Both the position numbers and the translations under genes were made by a program. This document shows positions 49,501 through 60,339 of a stretch of 64,000 nucleotides of DNA, in pieces. Every line of letters starts with the position of its first letter. The stretch's first letter is position 1. The stretch comes from Lingula anatina (taxonomy: Eukaryota; Brachiopoda; Lingulata; Lingulida; Lingulidae): contig NW_019775712.1 in NCBI RefSeq assembly GCF_001039355.2, positions 178,723-242,722 on the forward strand, in the 5' to 3' direction. The notes under the pieces are model-generated. The model saw nothing but the letters and a program-made list of their open reading frames with translations. It made no database searches and had not been told where the DNA came from.

Positions 49501-52500
49501 CTCAATTATATATCGCTGTATGTTATTTAAAATTTGCAAAGCCATATTATCAGAGTAAACAATGAAACAAATACACGAATGCAGAGAAAAGCAATTTAAT
49601 CAGCAAGGTATAACTGTTATTTAATATCATAATTTCAACATCAAAATTATCCACAAATAATTGAACAAATCGTAAAATGTGTCCAATAGACTTAAATAAA
49701 AATAGTTTCAACACAAACAATTTAACATCTTCCCAGTGCTTGGTATCCTCACTACAAGGATGACAGTATAAAAAGTACACGATGCGCATGACTTGTCACG
49801 ATTTAATTACGTTGTATTGTAAGTGGCAAACGCCTAGGATAAAAAGACAAAGGGAAAACCACACATTCGGTTGCAAATCAGTTGCAAAGCAGTCGGCGAC
49901 CTGTTAGCAACCGGTTGGATACCACAAGTAGGTTTTTCGGTCGCCAGGAGGTTATCGATGCTGCACCGAAAACTGGCGCAACCGGATATTGACCCAGCGT
50001 TCATTTGGAAACCACTTTGCGAGTTGTTGCAACCGGTCGCCGACCATTTTACAACCGGTGACAGTTGAAAGTCGCAAAGAGGTTTTTTGTTCAGTGTGAC
50101 CGTAACTGCACAGACCTTGCGACCTCAAAGAGACCAAGTATTTGAACAAGAAAATATTAAAGAGTATTATGAGATCAATAAGGATTAAAACGTTTGCAAG
50201 TTTATGTTTTTATTGCAGCACTGGTTCGTTAGGTAAGGGTGTAGTCTTTTCAAAAGTTCACATTGTTAATTCTATTTTTGGAAAGGAAAGGAAAACTTCC
50301 TGATTTTCAAGTCGGAGTTCTTTCATCAAATGTTTGTAATCGCCTTACAAGGGGCGTCTTGCAATCCACGGGTTCACCCAGTATTTTCGAGTTTTTTCAC
50401 TAGTTTTACTTCTTAGGTAAACAAAGTCAATGATTATAGCAGTCCCGTCTTTTTGAAAAGGAGTCGTTTTACTACAACATTTTTGTCTTTTGAGAGGTGA
50501 ATTTATGGGAAAGCAACTACTGTCACAAGTTGGCAACATATATGTTCTGAGCGACCTTGCTGCTACCAGTTGACAAGCGATTGCTACAGTCCTGCAACCG
50601 GTTTTCGGACACCGAGTGGTTGCAGACAGGTTGTGTATCGCTCGGCAAACAGTGTGCGACTGGTAACCTGTAACTTGAAGATGGTCTATAAGAGGTTGCA
50701 GATACCATACTGCCACCTTGTTGCAACCGGTTTGCGACTGCTTGCCGATCAAAATTGGCCACAGCTTCTTAATTAGCTTGCAAAGTGATCGCAAGCGACC
50801 GCCAGATTTTGTGGTTGCAAAAAGGTTGCAAAAAGGTCGCAAGCGCAGTGTGACCCGGCCTTAAGTGAAATTTCTTTAAGAGTCAACAAGTGTAGAAATT
50901 GTAGTAGTAGGAAAAGATGGAATATGCCAAAGTCACATATAGTTTGATTTGATCGGTTAATTTTTCAATAGATTTGTAAGTTTCTGATATGTTTAAAACA
51001 CATGCAAACTAAGGATCGATATGGTCCAAGCATGAGTAATTCAAATAATATTTTAAATGTTTTATGTTGTCAACAAGTCTCTTAGAAATTACCTAATAAG
51101 GAAATGTTAATTGGTGGTTTGCAACATGAGAATGGAAAATTCCTTGTAATCACACAAAGACAATGGAAAGAAAACAAGTAAACGCATGATCAGTACGGAG
51201 AAATAGAGTATTAATACTTGAAAAGAGAAAAGAGAGATGGTGAAAAATGTTCGAAAGCTCTACATCGTCGTTATTGTCACTATAATATTTATCTAGTGTT
51301 ATGAATATGGAAACTTCAGGCCGATAATTGTACTTAGGCTTGCAAGCTTAAAGCAATAATAACTCTTCGTTTCGGCCAAAAAATGAATTTTTCTGGAGTA
51401 AACAACAATTTTCCCATACTAACCAATGGTTAATGAATCCATTTTTACATTCAAAGTTAGTCCCTGGTTTTTTTCTAAAAAGTTTGGTTTTTTGTTAAAA
51501 TCTCTTAAGAGATTTTAACAGAGTATAGACATCAATGGAGGTCACGTGGTCTAAAGACAAGTTCAAATATCAGAATAAAAGCTATAACTGCTGTTTTTGT
51601 GGTAAAACAGAATATATTATATTTCTATGAGTTATTCACAAGGTTTTTATTGTGAAATATAGGTCTCATACAAAGAGTTATTATGCCTTTAAATTTTAAC
51701 AAAAAAGTGAAACCCAGGAATACATTTGTTCTTAAAAGGCTGAGGCTATCCAAAACCATCCATAACCTCATTCCCTGATGAATGCGTCTTTTAAAAGTCA
51801 ATGAAATATTAGAATGGCAATTACCCTACTTTTTAGCAATTGTTTGAAGAAGCTTTTATTATTAATTTGTTTGCTACTTCTTACTGTTCCTACAAGTGAT
51901 ACAACAACAATACCGTCTTTCAGATTTCGATGAAAGAGGCGAGAAAAAGACAGTAGAACTGAACCAACTGACTACTGGGCCAATTCAACACTGTTTCTTT
52001 GTCACTGCTGGTGATTTTTGGCAGTGCACTTTCAGTGTTGAACAGACGGAAATCATGGGCAAGACACCCAAGGAAAACCAAAGTGGATTTAGAGCCATCA
52101 AGGTAAGCCTATAGTGTAGTGAAGGGGTGTAGATGGCGGTTGCTAGGAAAGTGGTCTCCTTATGATTTCTCTGAGAAAAGCATTGAAAGCATTATATTTT
52201 CTTACATAACTTTTGCGTACATGTCATTTAATAAAACGAACAGCTGTTGAAGTTTTTTTTATTGATATGCAACATGTTGGTATATCTTGGTCAGTTAAGA
52301 AGATAGTCAAGCTGCTGACACCCACCTGTCTTCATCTTTAAAGCACCATAACTTTCAAGGTTGTTTTAACCTGACAATTTTTTATTCCTACTTCGGTCAT
52401 GTGTGGGGAGCAAGGCAAACATCATAATAAGAACGAACTGTGCGCTAATCAAAGTGGAGACGAGATTTCAAATATGGTCGGCCATATTTGATCAGCAAAT

Positions 52501-54311
52501 CAGTTAGTCCACGGATCAACTTGTTCTGAATGCCCCCTATTGTGGTGTTTTGCCCGTCTAAATGTCCACTTCTTGAAAAATGTCAAATTGATAAACAGGC
52601 CTTATAAGAACTGAATTGCCTCGTTTTTGTGCCGATTGAACAATCGAAATAGTCAAAAAGCCACTTGCGTATTCAACATGTATTTTAATAGTTACCATAA
52701 AAGTAGTATTCCATTATGTTAATTGATGTCCAGAACTATAACATTTCATCTTTAATATTTGCTCTCTGAACAACAGATCAGGAACAGTTCATTTTTAATA
52801 TGATTAAAAAAGCGCTATTGAACATTTATTTACTTCCCGCTGACAATGTAAACAATTTTGCTTAATACATCAACCACACATTGATAAGGCCTGGTAAACG
52901 ATTTTTCATGTTTCAGAGTTTGCGAGATGACCTCTCCCTGTCTGACCCCCTGGACAATACCATCCTCAGTACGTATCCTCTAAAGGTTGCTTACCTCAAT
53001 AAAACCTTCAACATGGACGACGAGGACGTGGAACGTCAGGGAAAGGTAAAGTAAGAAACATTCGTTTTTATTTGATCTGTCTATTTTCCTCAAAACAATG
53101 CTAATATAAAAGTTTTATTATATATTGTAATTTTAACTTAATTTAGCATATCGTTTGTGTTTGGCTAAGGATTTTAGGAAAAAAAACCCTGTTAATTCAC
53201 ATTGTAAACACTCCTTGTTTACTTGTATTCCGGTCACGTACATGTACATGTATGCTGATGGCTTTATATATACTACTAACTGGGACAAGGGGGATGTTTA
53301 TGATATACACGATAACGTTTTCATACATTTCAGACATTCGCTCTCGTCCTTGATTTAAAAGGATTTTTGACTATATTTTTCCAGGAAACAGAATGGGACG
53401 CCGACAAAATTGATATTCATGTGATCGACATGCTTCAGACCATTTACGAGCAGGGAGCGGAGAGAAGCATGAAGGATATCTTCATTAAAAACAACGCCGT
53501 GTTCCACGACGCCGACAAGTCTTATCTTGAAAGCCGACGACTTCTGCACCATCTGAAGACAGAACAAGAAGTATATAGGTCGCATGGGCGTGTTCACTGC
53601 TGCTGCCTGTCAGCCATTATAGTATTTCTTATTTTAGTTGTTATTGCAATGGGCATGGGGTTTGCAGAGGTCATAAATAACCCAATATTACCAAGCCAAC
53701 CCGCAGAGAGATGTATATCAGACCCTATCAAATATGGAATGCTGGCTGTTGGCTTACTGTGCTTCTTAATCATCTGCTTTGCCCTCCCACCCTGCTTGTT
53801 TGTTTTGTTTAACCGCTTCTTTGTGAAGCGCCAATCAAAACTCTACCAGCTTTCATATTGTTGCCTTTTGTTTCTCTACACTTTTGCTTTGATTTTTGCA
53901 TTAGCTGTCTTCGGCGTTGTTTTATCAATAATGATAAAATACTATTTAGCTCTCATTAACGTCTGTAATGTGGTGTTAGTGATAAAATCCTTCTTGTATC
54001 CGACCGGAATAACAGCTTTTGTGCTTGTTGGAATGGTTTTAATTTACATCCCCATCTTTTACGTGTGTCTTGGGTGCTGTTCACGTCGTTGTAACAACTG
54101 CTGTGAGTGGCCGCGATGGGATCTTTGCGAAATTTTCAGGAGAACATGCGTAGGTGCCTGCTGTCAAAAAAATTATCACAACGACTTTTATGCATGGTTC
54201 ATGTGTGATGACATCTTTTGCCGAGTTTGCTGTCATAAGGAGTACAACACGACCGATAAGAAACAAACAGCACGTAAAGGTACATGTAACAACAGAGAAA
54301 ATGTGGTCTAG
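46342..54311 (+). CDS. cGAS-like / Mab-21 nucleotidyltransferase with C-terminal four-helix membrane domain, paralogue B
   Basis: Five coding exons: 46342-46379, 46883-47712, 51924-52102, 52917-53045, 53385-54311; 700 residues, phases all consistent. The ATG in exon 1 (MEDTELLHVPAN) is the only in-frame Met before the core. GS at 134-135 in PVGSFYEGVKVKRANEFD, catalytic E147 and D149, third acid D277 in EVKVDLTFAL; DPFLNRYISYVD and RPVQHLSYFSL are shared with paralogue A. The linker ERSMKDIFIKNNAVFHDADK is identical to A. Four hydrophobic segments lie at about 465-484, 507-534, 549-583 and 596-620, followed by the cysteine-rich stretch with TCVGACCQKNYHND and WFMCDDIFCRVCC. The protein ends about 25 residues later without the acidic tail of A. 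The coding exon structure is the same as in A, except that in A exon 1 is non-coding. It lies 3' of A in the same orientation: a tandem duplication followed by divergence, strongest in exon 3. Confidence 0.88.
46545..46584. repeat. (GT)n microsatellite
   Basis: GCGTGTGT run in the first intron of gene B; a (CT)n run follows at 46690-46719. Confidence 0.85.
48296..48381. repeat. Dispersed repeat shared with 3030-3117
   Basis: TTGTA.AGT.AATGACT.AC..TTTCAC.AA.TGCAGATAAT through AAAAGGATAGGGA.TTA matches 3030-3117 with substitutions. In this copy the match ends where the inverted-repeat element 48382-50862 begins. Confidence 0.55.
48382..50862. mobile_element. 2.5 kb terminal-inverted-repeat element packed with GGTTGC/GGTCGC motifs, in intron 2 of gene B
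   Basis: The left end AAGCCTGGGTCACACTGCGC and the right end GCGCAGTGTGACCCGGCCTT are inverted copies. Flanking octamers TAAGTGTA and TAAGTGAA suggest an 8-bp target duplication. Three blocks, about 48385-48860, 49865-50135 and 50530-50862, consist mainly of GGTTGC, GGTCGC, GCAACC and GCGACC hexamers every 10-20 bp; the spacer is AT-rich and contains a three-copy tandem repeat (49120-49227). An internal GTTCAGTGTGACCGTAACTG near 50090 resembles another element end, so it may be a composite. No transposase frame was recognised, so it is non-autonomous. Confidence 0.7.
49120..49227. repeat. Tandem repeat, unit about 43 bp
   Basis: Two full and one partial copies of a unit that starts TAGCCTCGGATTCAATGCTG, inside the inverted-repeat element. 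Confidence 0.85.
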
Positions 54312-57300
54312 ATCACTGATGCCATAATGACCATTTAAGGAAAACCCTGTTACTCATGATTCTCAAACTTACAGCTTGATTGAATTTTTGAAATTTTTGC
54401 AGGGTATATTATACTGACTTAAGTGGAAAGCTGGTTGACCTATTGCCTTCAAAGTAACAGGACCCAAATAAATAACAAAAAGGTAATGTCTTTTGTATAA
54501 AAACATATATTATATTATATGCAATACAGATAACGCATTAAGCAGAGAATCGATTGAATTTTTGTCTTCAAACATACAGGAGGATTTAATATTATTAAAA
54601 TACCAGTTCAGTTTTTTTAAATCAGCCTGTTTGGAATATTTGTCTTAAAGTTTTCCTTTTTTCAATTTTTGTGAAATTCACCTTTTCTATATAAGTACAC
54701 CTGTAGTTTGTAGTATATGGACACGTGGGCTGTTTGGTTCAATTAATTGTCCCTTGGGTAATTACAGAGCTATTTAATCACTTTATATTAAGAAAATATT
54801 TAATTATTGTCAAGTGATCGTTATATGAGATTACTTTAAACCCACATCTTGGGAGTGACTTTGAACTCCTAGAATAAGCCCTGTGTCAGATGCAGTTCCT
54901 GGAAGTTTACATTAACTGTGTTAAATAATAAAGAATTGCTAATAATTCTGCATGTAAATTTTGCACAATATTGAATATAAATTAACAAAAAAAAAAAAAC
55001 TGTTTTATGTACTGTCAACATTAATGCTATTGAAGAATAACAGTGCACCTTATTATTGTCAAACTCACCAGGGTATTTCATTGTATGTTAATACGGCTAA
55101 GTAAATGCACGATTTGTGTAGATGGGATTTCACCCCACATTCAAAATTGTTGCTGTAATGCCAACAGAATTTCTTTCTTGGCAAAATAACGAAAAGTAAC
55201 GAATGGTGGGTGCATTGTCCACCAATATTTAGTTTGAATATTTTCCTTAGCTCTTATGGTTCATTTATAAATATTCAAAATGACGTTGTTTCCGAACTAT
55301 GTAATTGTACATGTACATGTAGTTCATCCCTCCTTCCTTGTTAATTAGAATCACTCCATATTATGGTACATATGATTGTAACCGTATACTTCATGCTTTA
55401 TGTCTATGATAATTCTGTAATCACACCAAGAAGTTATAATTCACCGCCTAACTTATAAATATTTTAATAAAAAAAATTAACTAGTAATGTCCATTATATA
55501 AATATATATGTCCATTAGATAAAGATATAATTCTATTCGGTTGAGCGAAGTTAATTAGAATGGAATTATTTTCTCCTAAGGGGCGACACTGTATATTGTG
55601 TGAGTTGTGCCATTTGTAAGAATTGTGGGTTAATTACGATATTTGATTATTCGACCATTTAGCGCAGTCCAGTTGACACATAATTTTTTCTTGTTGTTTT
55701 TCGGTTCGTTGGTTAGTATAATTAAAATTTGCTTAGCTACATGTTTGTTTTAATGTTGTAACTACATTAGTTTTTGCTGCAGTGATTAGTTTATTTTTTT
55801 CAATTTTGTTACAATGCTAGTATGTACGTGTAAAGAAGTGAAGGCCTACCATGTACACGCCTGTGTTTGTGTTTGTGTTGTTTTACGTTAGTATGTTTAC
55901 AATTATGTGCTTATGTATATATACTTGTGTGAATAATGATATTATTATGTTGTTTGATTTTCAGAAATTGCTAGTGCAAGTTTGGGTGCATTTATGATCA
56001 TGTATTTACTAAATGCATGGTTTTGCTCAATAAGAATTTTTTTGGGTGGTGGGGTCCCGGTGATTCCCTATAAAAGGAAGAAATGAGCTCGGAAGAGCTG
56101 TTAGGGATGTGATATCACGGCAGTTCCTTTTTATATATAAAAGGAAGAGATGATATGGATGTTGATGAGGAAAGGGTCTACTCGTGTTTATGATTTATCT
56201 ATTTACTTATTATTATTATTTTTTTTTGGTATTGTGGTTTGTTGTAAATGATTGAAGATGGCTTGAAATAAAACATGCGCTAACTGCATCCATGCACTTT
56301 ATATGCTGTTCGTGTTGTTTTATGCTTAATGTTATACATGTACAATGTCGGTTATTTTCTAGGAGAATATCAGTTCAGTCAGATATACTGACAACGCAAA
56401 TACCAAATGCAAATGGGTGATGCATCAGTTGCATTGTTGTTATAAGGCCTATATTATATTATATTGAACAAGGTCATGATAATCTATGTACCAGCAGAGA
56501 CATAAATTGAATAATAAATAATAATTGAATTGAATTATTACGGTTGATATCAACTACATCACCTGCACCAACGGCTGAATTTTCTTTTTCTATAGGAAAA
56601 TGAATAGATCTCAATAATTATTTTCTCACAAGAAAAGCGGTAACCTGTTTTACCCAACCCGCTGACATTTCAAATTCTGTTCCTTGACCTGTATATTCTA
56701 TTTATATTGTTAAAATTCACTCCGCTGCATGCACTTCCTTATTTGCTAATTACGGGAATGATCGTTCGGTAGTGAAAGGACTACTGTAGAGCGAGAACCT
56801 ATTATGATCGGGCCTTTCTAGCAACATGCTGAATATTTCTGCCATTTCAAATCTCTGATCAAATTTATTATGCTAAAGTTGTTAGAGCTTTCATTCACCA
56901 AAAGAAGCAAAACGGTCCTTTGTTGTTTAGAATGAATTATTTGTTTATTACGATCAAGTGTTAAGACAATAACAAATATTAAACATTTATCTTAACTAGT
57001 CCTGTTACGTTTTTCAAAAGAATTTCAGTAAGCATAAAAAACATGCATTCTACATTTCAGCATTCAGTAAAAGACTATTTGTGTACTGAAAGACAGGAAA
57101 AAGAAAAAAATGTGCCAACTGCTTTCCAGACTATATTTTATAACCCTCTGCGGTCTACAAGCCTGCAGAGATTAACCATCTTTTGGAAAATAGCCCTATC
57201 AAAGATAATTATTTTGATCCAAATAACGATATATAAACACTTTTATACCGAACTGCCTCGTTTTACTGTACCCAGTCATGAACTTGTAGCAATAATGAAC

Positions 57301-58439
57301 AATGTAGTTCAAATTCATCAATAAAAATGTTTATTTTTAAAAGCTGTGACATGTATATCCTGTATTTCATGCTTCCATGCGGTTTGCCTCCGTTGCTTGT
57401 GAATAAACTCTCTTTTGATAAAGTAGTTCAAATCTTTTTACTAGTCCAATGTTGATTTTTTATTATTTTAATAGATAAACTCTTACTACTTCAGTTTAAC
57501 ACTTTATCTGTTAAATTTCTAAATACCCCCCCCCCCCCCCGCCTCGCCTAATTTTTTCGAGGGAAGAAGTTTTGTGGTTAGCTGTCCCTACATCTAAGAG
57601 ACCGTTCCCAGACCCTATCGAACTAACTTTGGATCGAACTATCTTCAAGGGGATTCTCGATTAATGCAATTAACTTAAGCGGCTTAGATGTCTGTCACGC
57701 CTACTGAGGCTGATAGGGGTAATTAACTATCGTTTAGCAGTTTAAGTAGACGTCCCAGACATCTAAGCCACTTAAATCGAAATCAACTTAGCAAAAAACC
57801 TAGTAGAGATGGACCGTTCCTGATCTAGGGATGGGAACCCAGTCTAAAGGATATATTCAAAGCCTCAGCAAGCCGCGAAATGTGTTCAAGTTGAGACCAG
57901 TCTCACCTGTCGCAATGGTCATGGACGCCGACGCCATTTACTTTGATGTGGTTGAAAAAAGATAACGAAATGGTGAGTGATAGCGGATGAAAAAAATAAT
58001 AAAGCGCAAGTGGGGTCAGTGCATTGGAGACGAACTGCTTTGGTAGATGAAAATACGAATAAAAAGCAGAATTACGCACCCTCCCTCAGTTTAATCCCAG
58101 TGTTGGAAAGACCGAATTTTATGTACCTGGTGTTTGTTGTACGAAGACTTGATTTAAATCTTTTAACACAAACATGCTAAAATGTATAAACATAGCAGCA
58201 TATTGGCCATGGATAATTTGTTTCGCAAAGAACTGAGCGACACTTCAAACAAGGTTTCTTTACGCATGTCATTGCCTTGTAGCAAGAAATTATAACAAGC
58301 AGACTGCACATGTCAGAAGACAAAAGTTAAAACATACGCAAGAAGTTTTTGGCTCAGACCGATTTTAGACGCGAAACCATAATTCCATATTTTAGTCCGT
58401 AAAACAGCGTAACACTGGCTTTGGGTCCAAAAAGGGGTT
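54312..58439. other. 3' flank of gene B and intergenic stretch, no gene recognised
   Basis: AATAAA at 54467-54472, about 155 bp after the gene B stop, is the nearest candidate polyadenylation signal. The rest is AT-rich. Around 56075-56150 there is a repeated AAAAGGAAGA(A/G)ATGA block, and at 57527-57541 a C run. Open frames up to 93 codons have no motifs or splice context. Confidence 0.4.
57675..57775. repeat. Inverted repeat, possible MITE fragment
   Basis: TTAAGCGGCTTAGATGTCTG at 57675-57694 and CAGACATCTAAGCCACTTAA at 57756-57775 are near-perfect inverted arms around a 61-bp spacer. GACCGTTCC occurs outside both arms (57601 and 57810), in direct orientation. Confidence 0.5.
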
Positions 58440-58551
58440 CATCATCATCATCATTCCTCTTCGTCCCGCGTGGGACATAAGGCCACAGTCACTTCTTTCC
58501 ACTTGGCCCTATCTCTGGCTTTGTGCTGGGCCTGTCCCCATGTGAGGTCCC
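58440..58551 (-). mobile_element. 5'-truncated LINE 3' end with target-site duplication
   Basis: On the minus strand 58451-58549 encodes DLTWGQAQHKARDRAKWKE and then VTVALCPTRDEEE before a TGA, a pattern typical of the C-terminus of LINE reverse-transcriptase proteins (A-x-DR-x-x-W). A (TGATGA)n tail follows directly. The direct repeat CCAAAAAGGGG(G)TT lies on both sides (58427-58439 and 58552-58565), as expected for target-primed insertion. Only about 110 bp of the element remain. Confidence 0.7.
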
Positions 58552-59484
58552 CCAAAAAGGGGGTTAGACGGCTATATAGTACACTTTTTGTTGATGAAAA
58601 TTACACTTCTTTTAGAAGTGGAATGCTCCACTTCCGTCTCTGTTTTCTGTTTCACCTTTTTTTTCTGAATAAAATGCAGCATAGCAGAATCAAGCACATG
58701 AAAACGTTAATTAACAACGGAGTAAGAACATGATGGTCGTTTCACCATGCACTAGGCAGAAAACAAAACAAATTCATCAAAATTTTAGATACAATAAAAA
58801 AGGAATAAAAATATTGTTCATGAAGGTTTAGATATTTATGAGCATATTCAAGGTTTCAACATGAAGGGCAAAAATGCAAATTGCTAAGCAATGCCATTGT
58901 TTATTGCACGCTTATCAATAAAATGAAAAGATGCCCAAAATAATTAATTCCATAGGCTATCTCAACTGTGTAAATTTCGTTTTATTTCTTATTTCTTATT
59001 TAGCTAAATGAAGTGGCAACGTAACTAATGGCACTTCTAGCGTTTACGTAGGGGTGTAGCTTTTAGTAAAATATTATTATGAATTAAAAATCGCAGTTAT
59101 ATTTTACATTTATGTACTCACCACATGATATCAAAACAAAGTATTAACCGGTCACAGAGTGCAATGGTGGACATTTTGTTGAAGCTTTGGCTTAATGTAT
59201 GATGGTTTTTGCTTCAGGAGCGTCTTGCTGATAATCAAATGGTTCTTTAGAGAATGACATACGGTATTACGTAGTTTTCCTCGACGCCAAGTAAAAATAT
59301 AAATGGTGAAAACAAATAAGTCGTAAGGTCTTGTTTCCACGCACACACGAGTGACAAACAAGCTGCATCACTTGGAAACAATGCAGTATACGTCAACATT
59401 TGACAACAATTTCAAGAGCCCCACGTTTTATGCTTGAAAGCCCTTACGACTATCATTTAACTGAAAACAATACAGTCATTTATC

Positions 59485-60339
59485 TTTACATCGGAGTCTG
59501 TATTCAGCGATGCTTTTCCTTACGCTATAATGGATAATTGATGGCTAAAAAGGTCTGACATACGCACCGCCATAGTTGCCTCGCAGATAACGAAATAATG
59601 TATGAACCAGTACTGTCTAAAATAAATCAGTTTGAAAGCCGATGGTAATATAATACATACAACCTATGGAAAAGTCTAACTGGTATTGGTTCACAGTGAA
59701 GTCATAAGGACGCCAGAACGTGCGTAAATTATATATTAGAAATAGTTACAAGATTTTATAAAAGTGGCGCGATTCATGCAAGGGCCAATAAATCATTTAA
59801 CTGTAGACCACAGCTAAACTGTACAATAAATAGGCTGTATGAAAGTAAAAACCGCCAAATAGCTTGAAAGGTAGGTTAGACTTTTCGTGTTTGGTGAAAG
59901 GCAAGGAAATTNTTTACATCGGAGTCTGTATTCAGCGATGCTTTTCCTTACGCTATAATGGATAATTGATGGCTAAAAAGGTCTGACATACGCACCGCCA
60001 TAGTTGCCTCGCAGATAACGAAATAATGTATGAACCAGTACTGTCTAAAATAAATCAGTTTGAAAGCCGATGGTAATATAATACATACAACCTATGGAAA
60101 AGTCTAACTGGTATTGGTTCACAGTGAAGTCATAAGGACGCCAGAACGTGCGTAAATTATATATTAGAAATAGTTACAAGATTTTATAAAAGTGGCGCGA
60201 TTCATGCAAGGGCCAATAAATCATTTAACTGTAGACCACAGCTAAACTGTACAATAAATAGGCTGTATGAAAGTAAAAACCGCCAAATAGCTTGAAAGGT
60301 AGGTTAGACTTTTCGTGTTTGGTGAAAGGCAAGGAAATT
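59485..60339. repeat. 427-bp exact direct repeat around a single N at 59912
   Basis: 59485-59911 and 59913-60339 appear identical (both start TTTACATCGGAGTCTGTATT and end GGCAAGGAAATT). The copies touch the single N on both sides. This is most simply an unmerged overlap of two contigs. Confidence 0.88.

Noticed and set aside
48382-50862. Hexamer-rich element first considered as a CRISPR-like array
   Set aside because: Repeats are short, irregularly spaced and in both orientations, in an animal intron with transposon-type ends.
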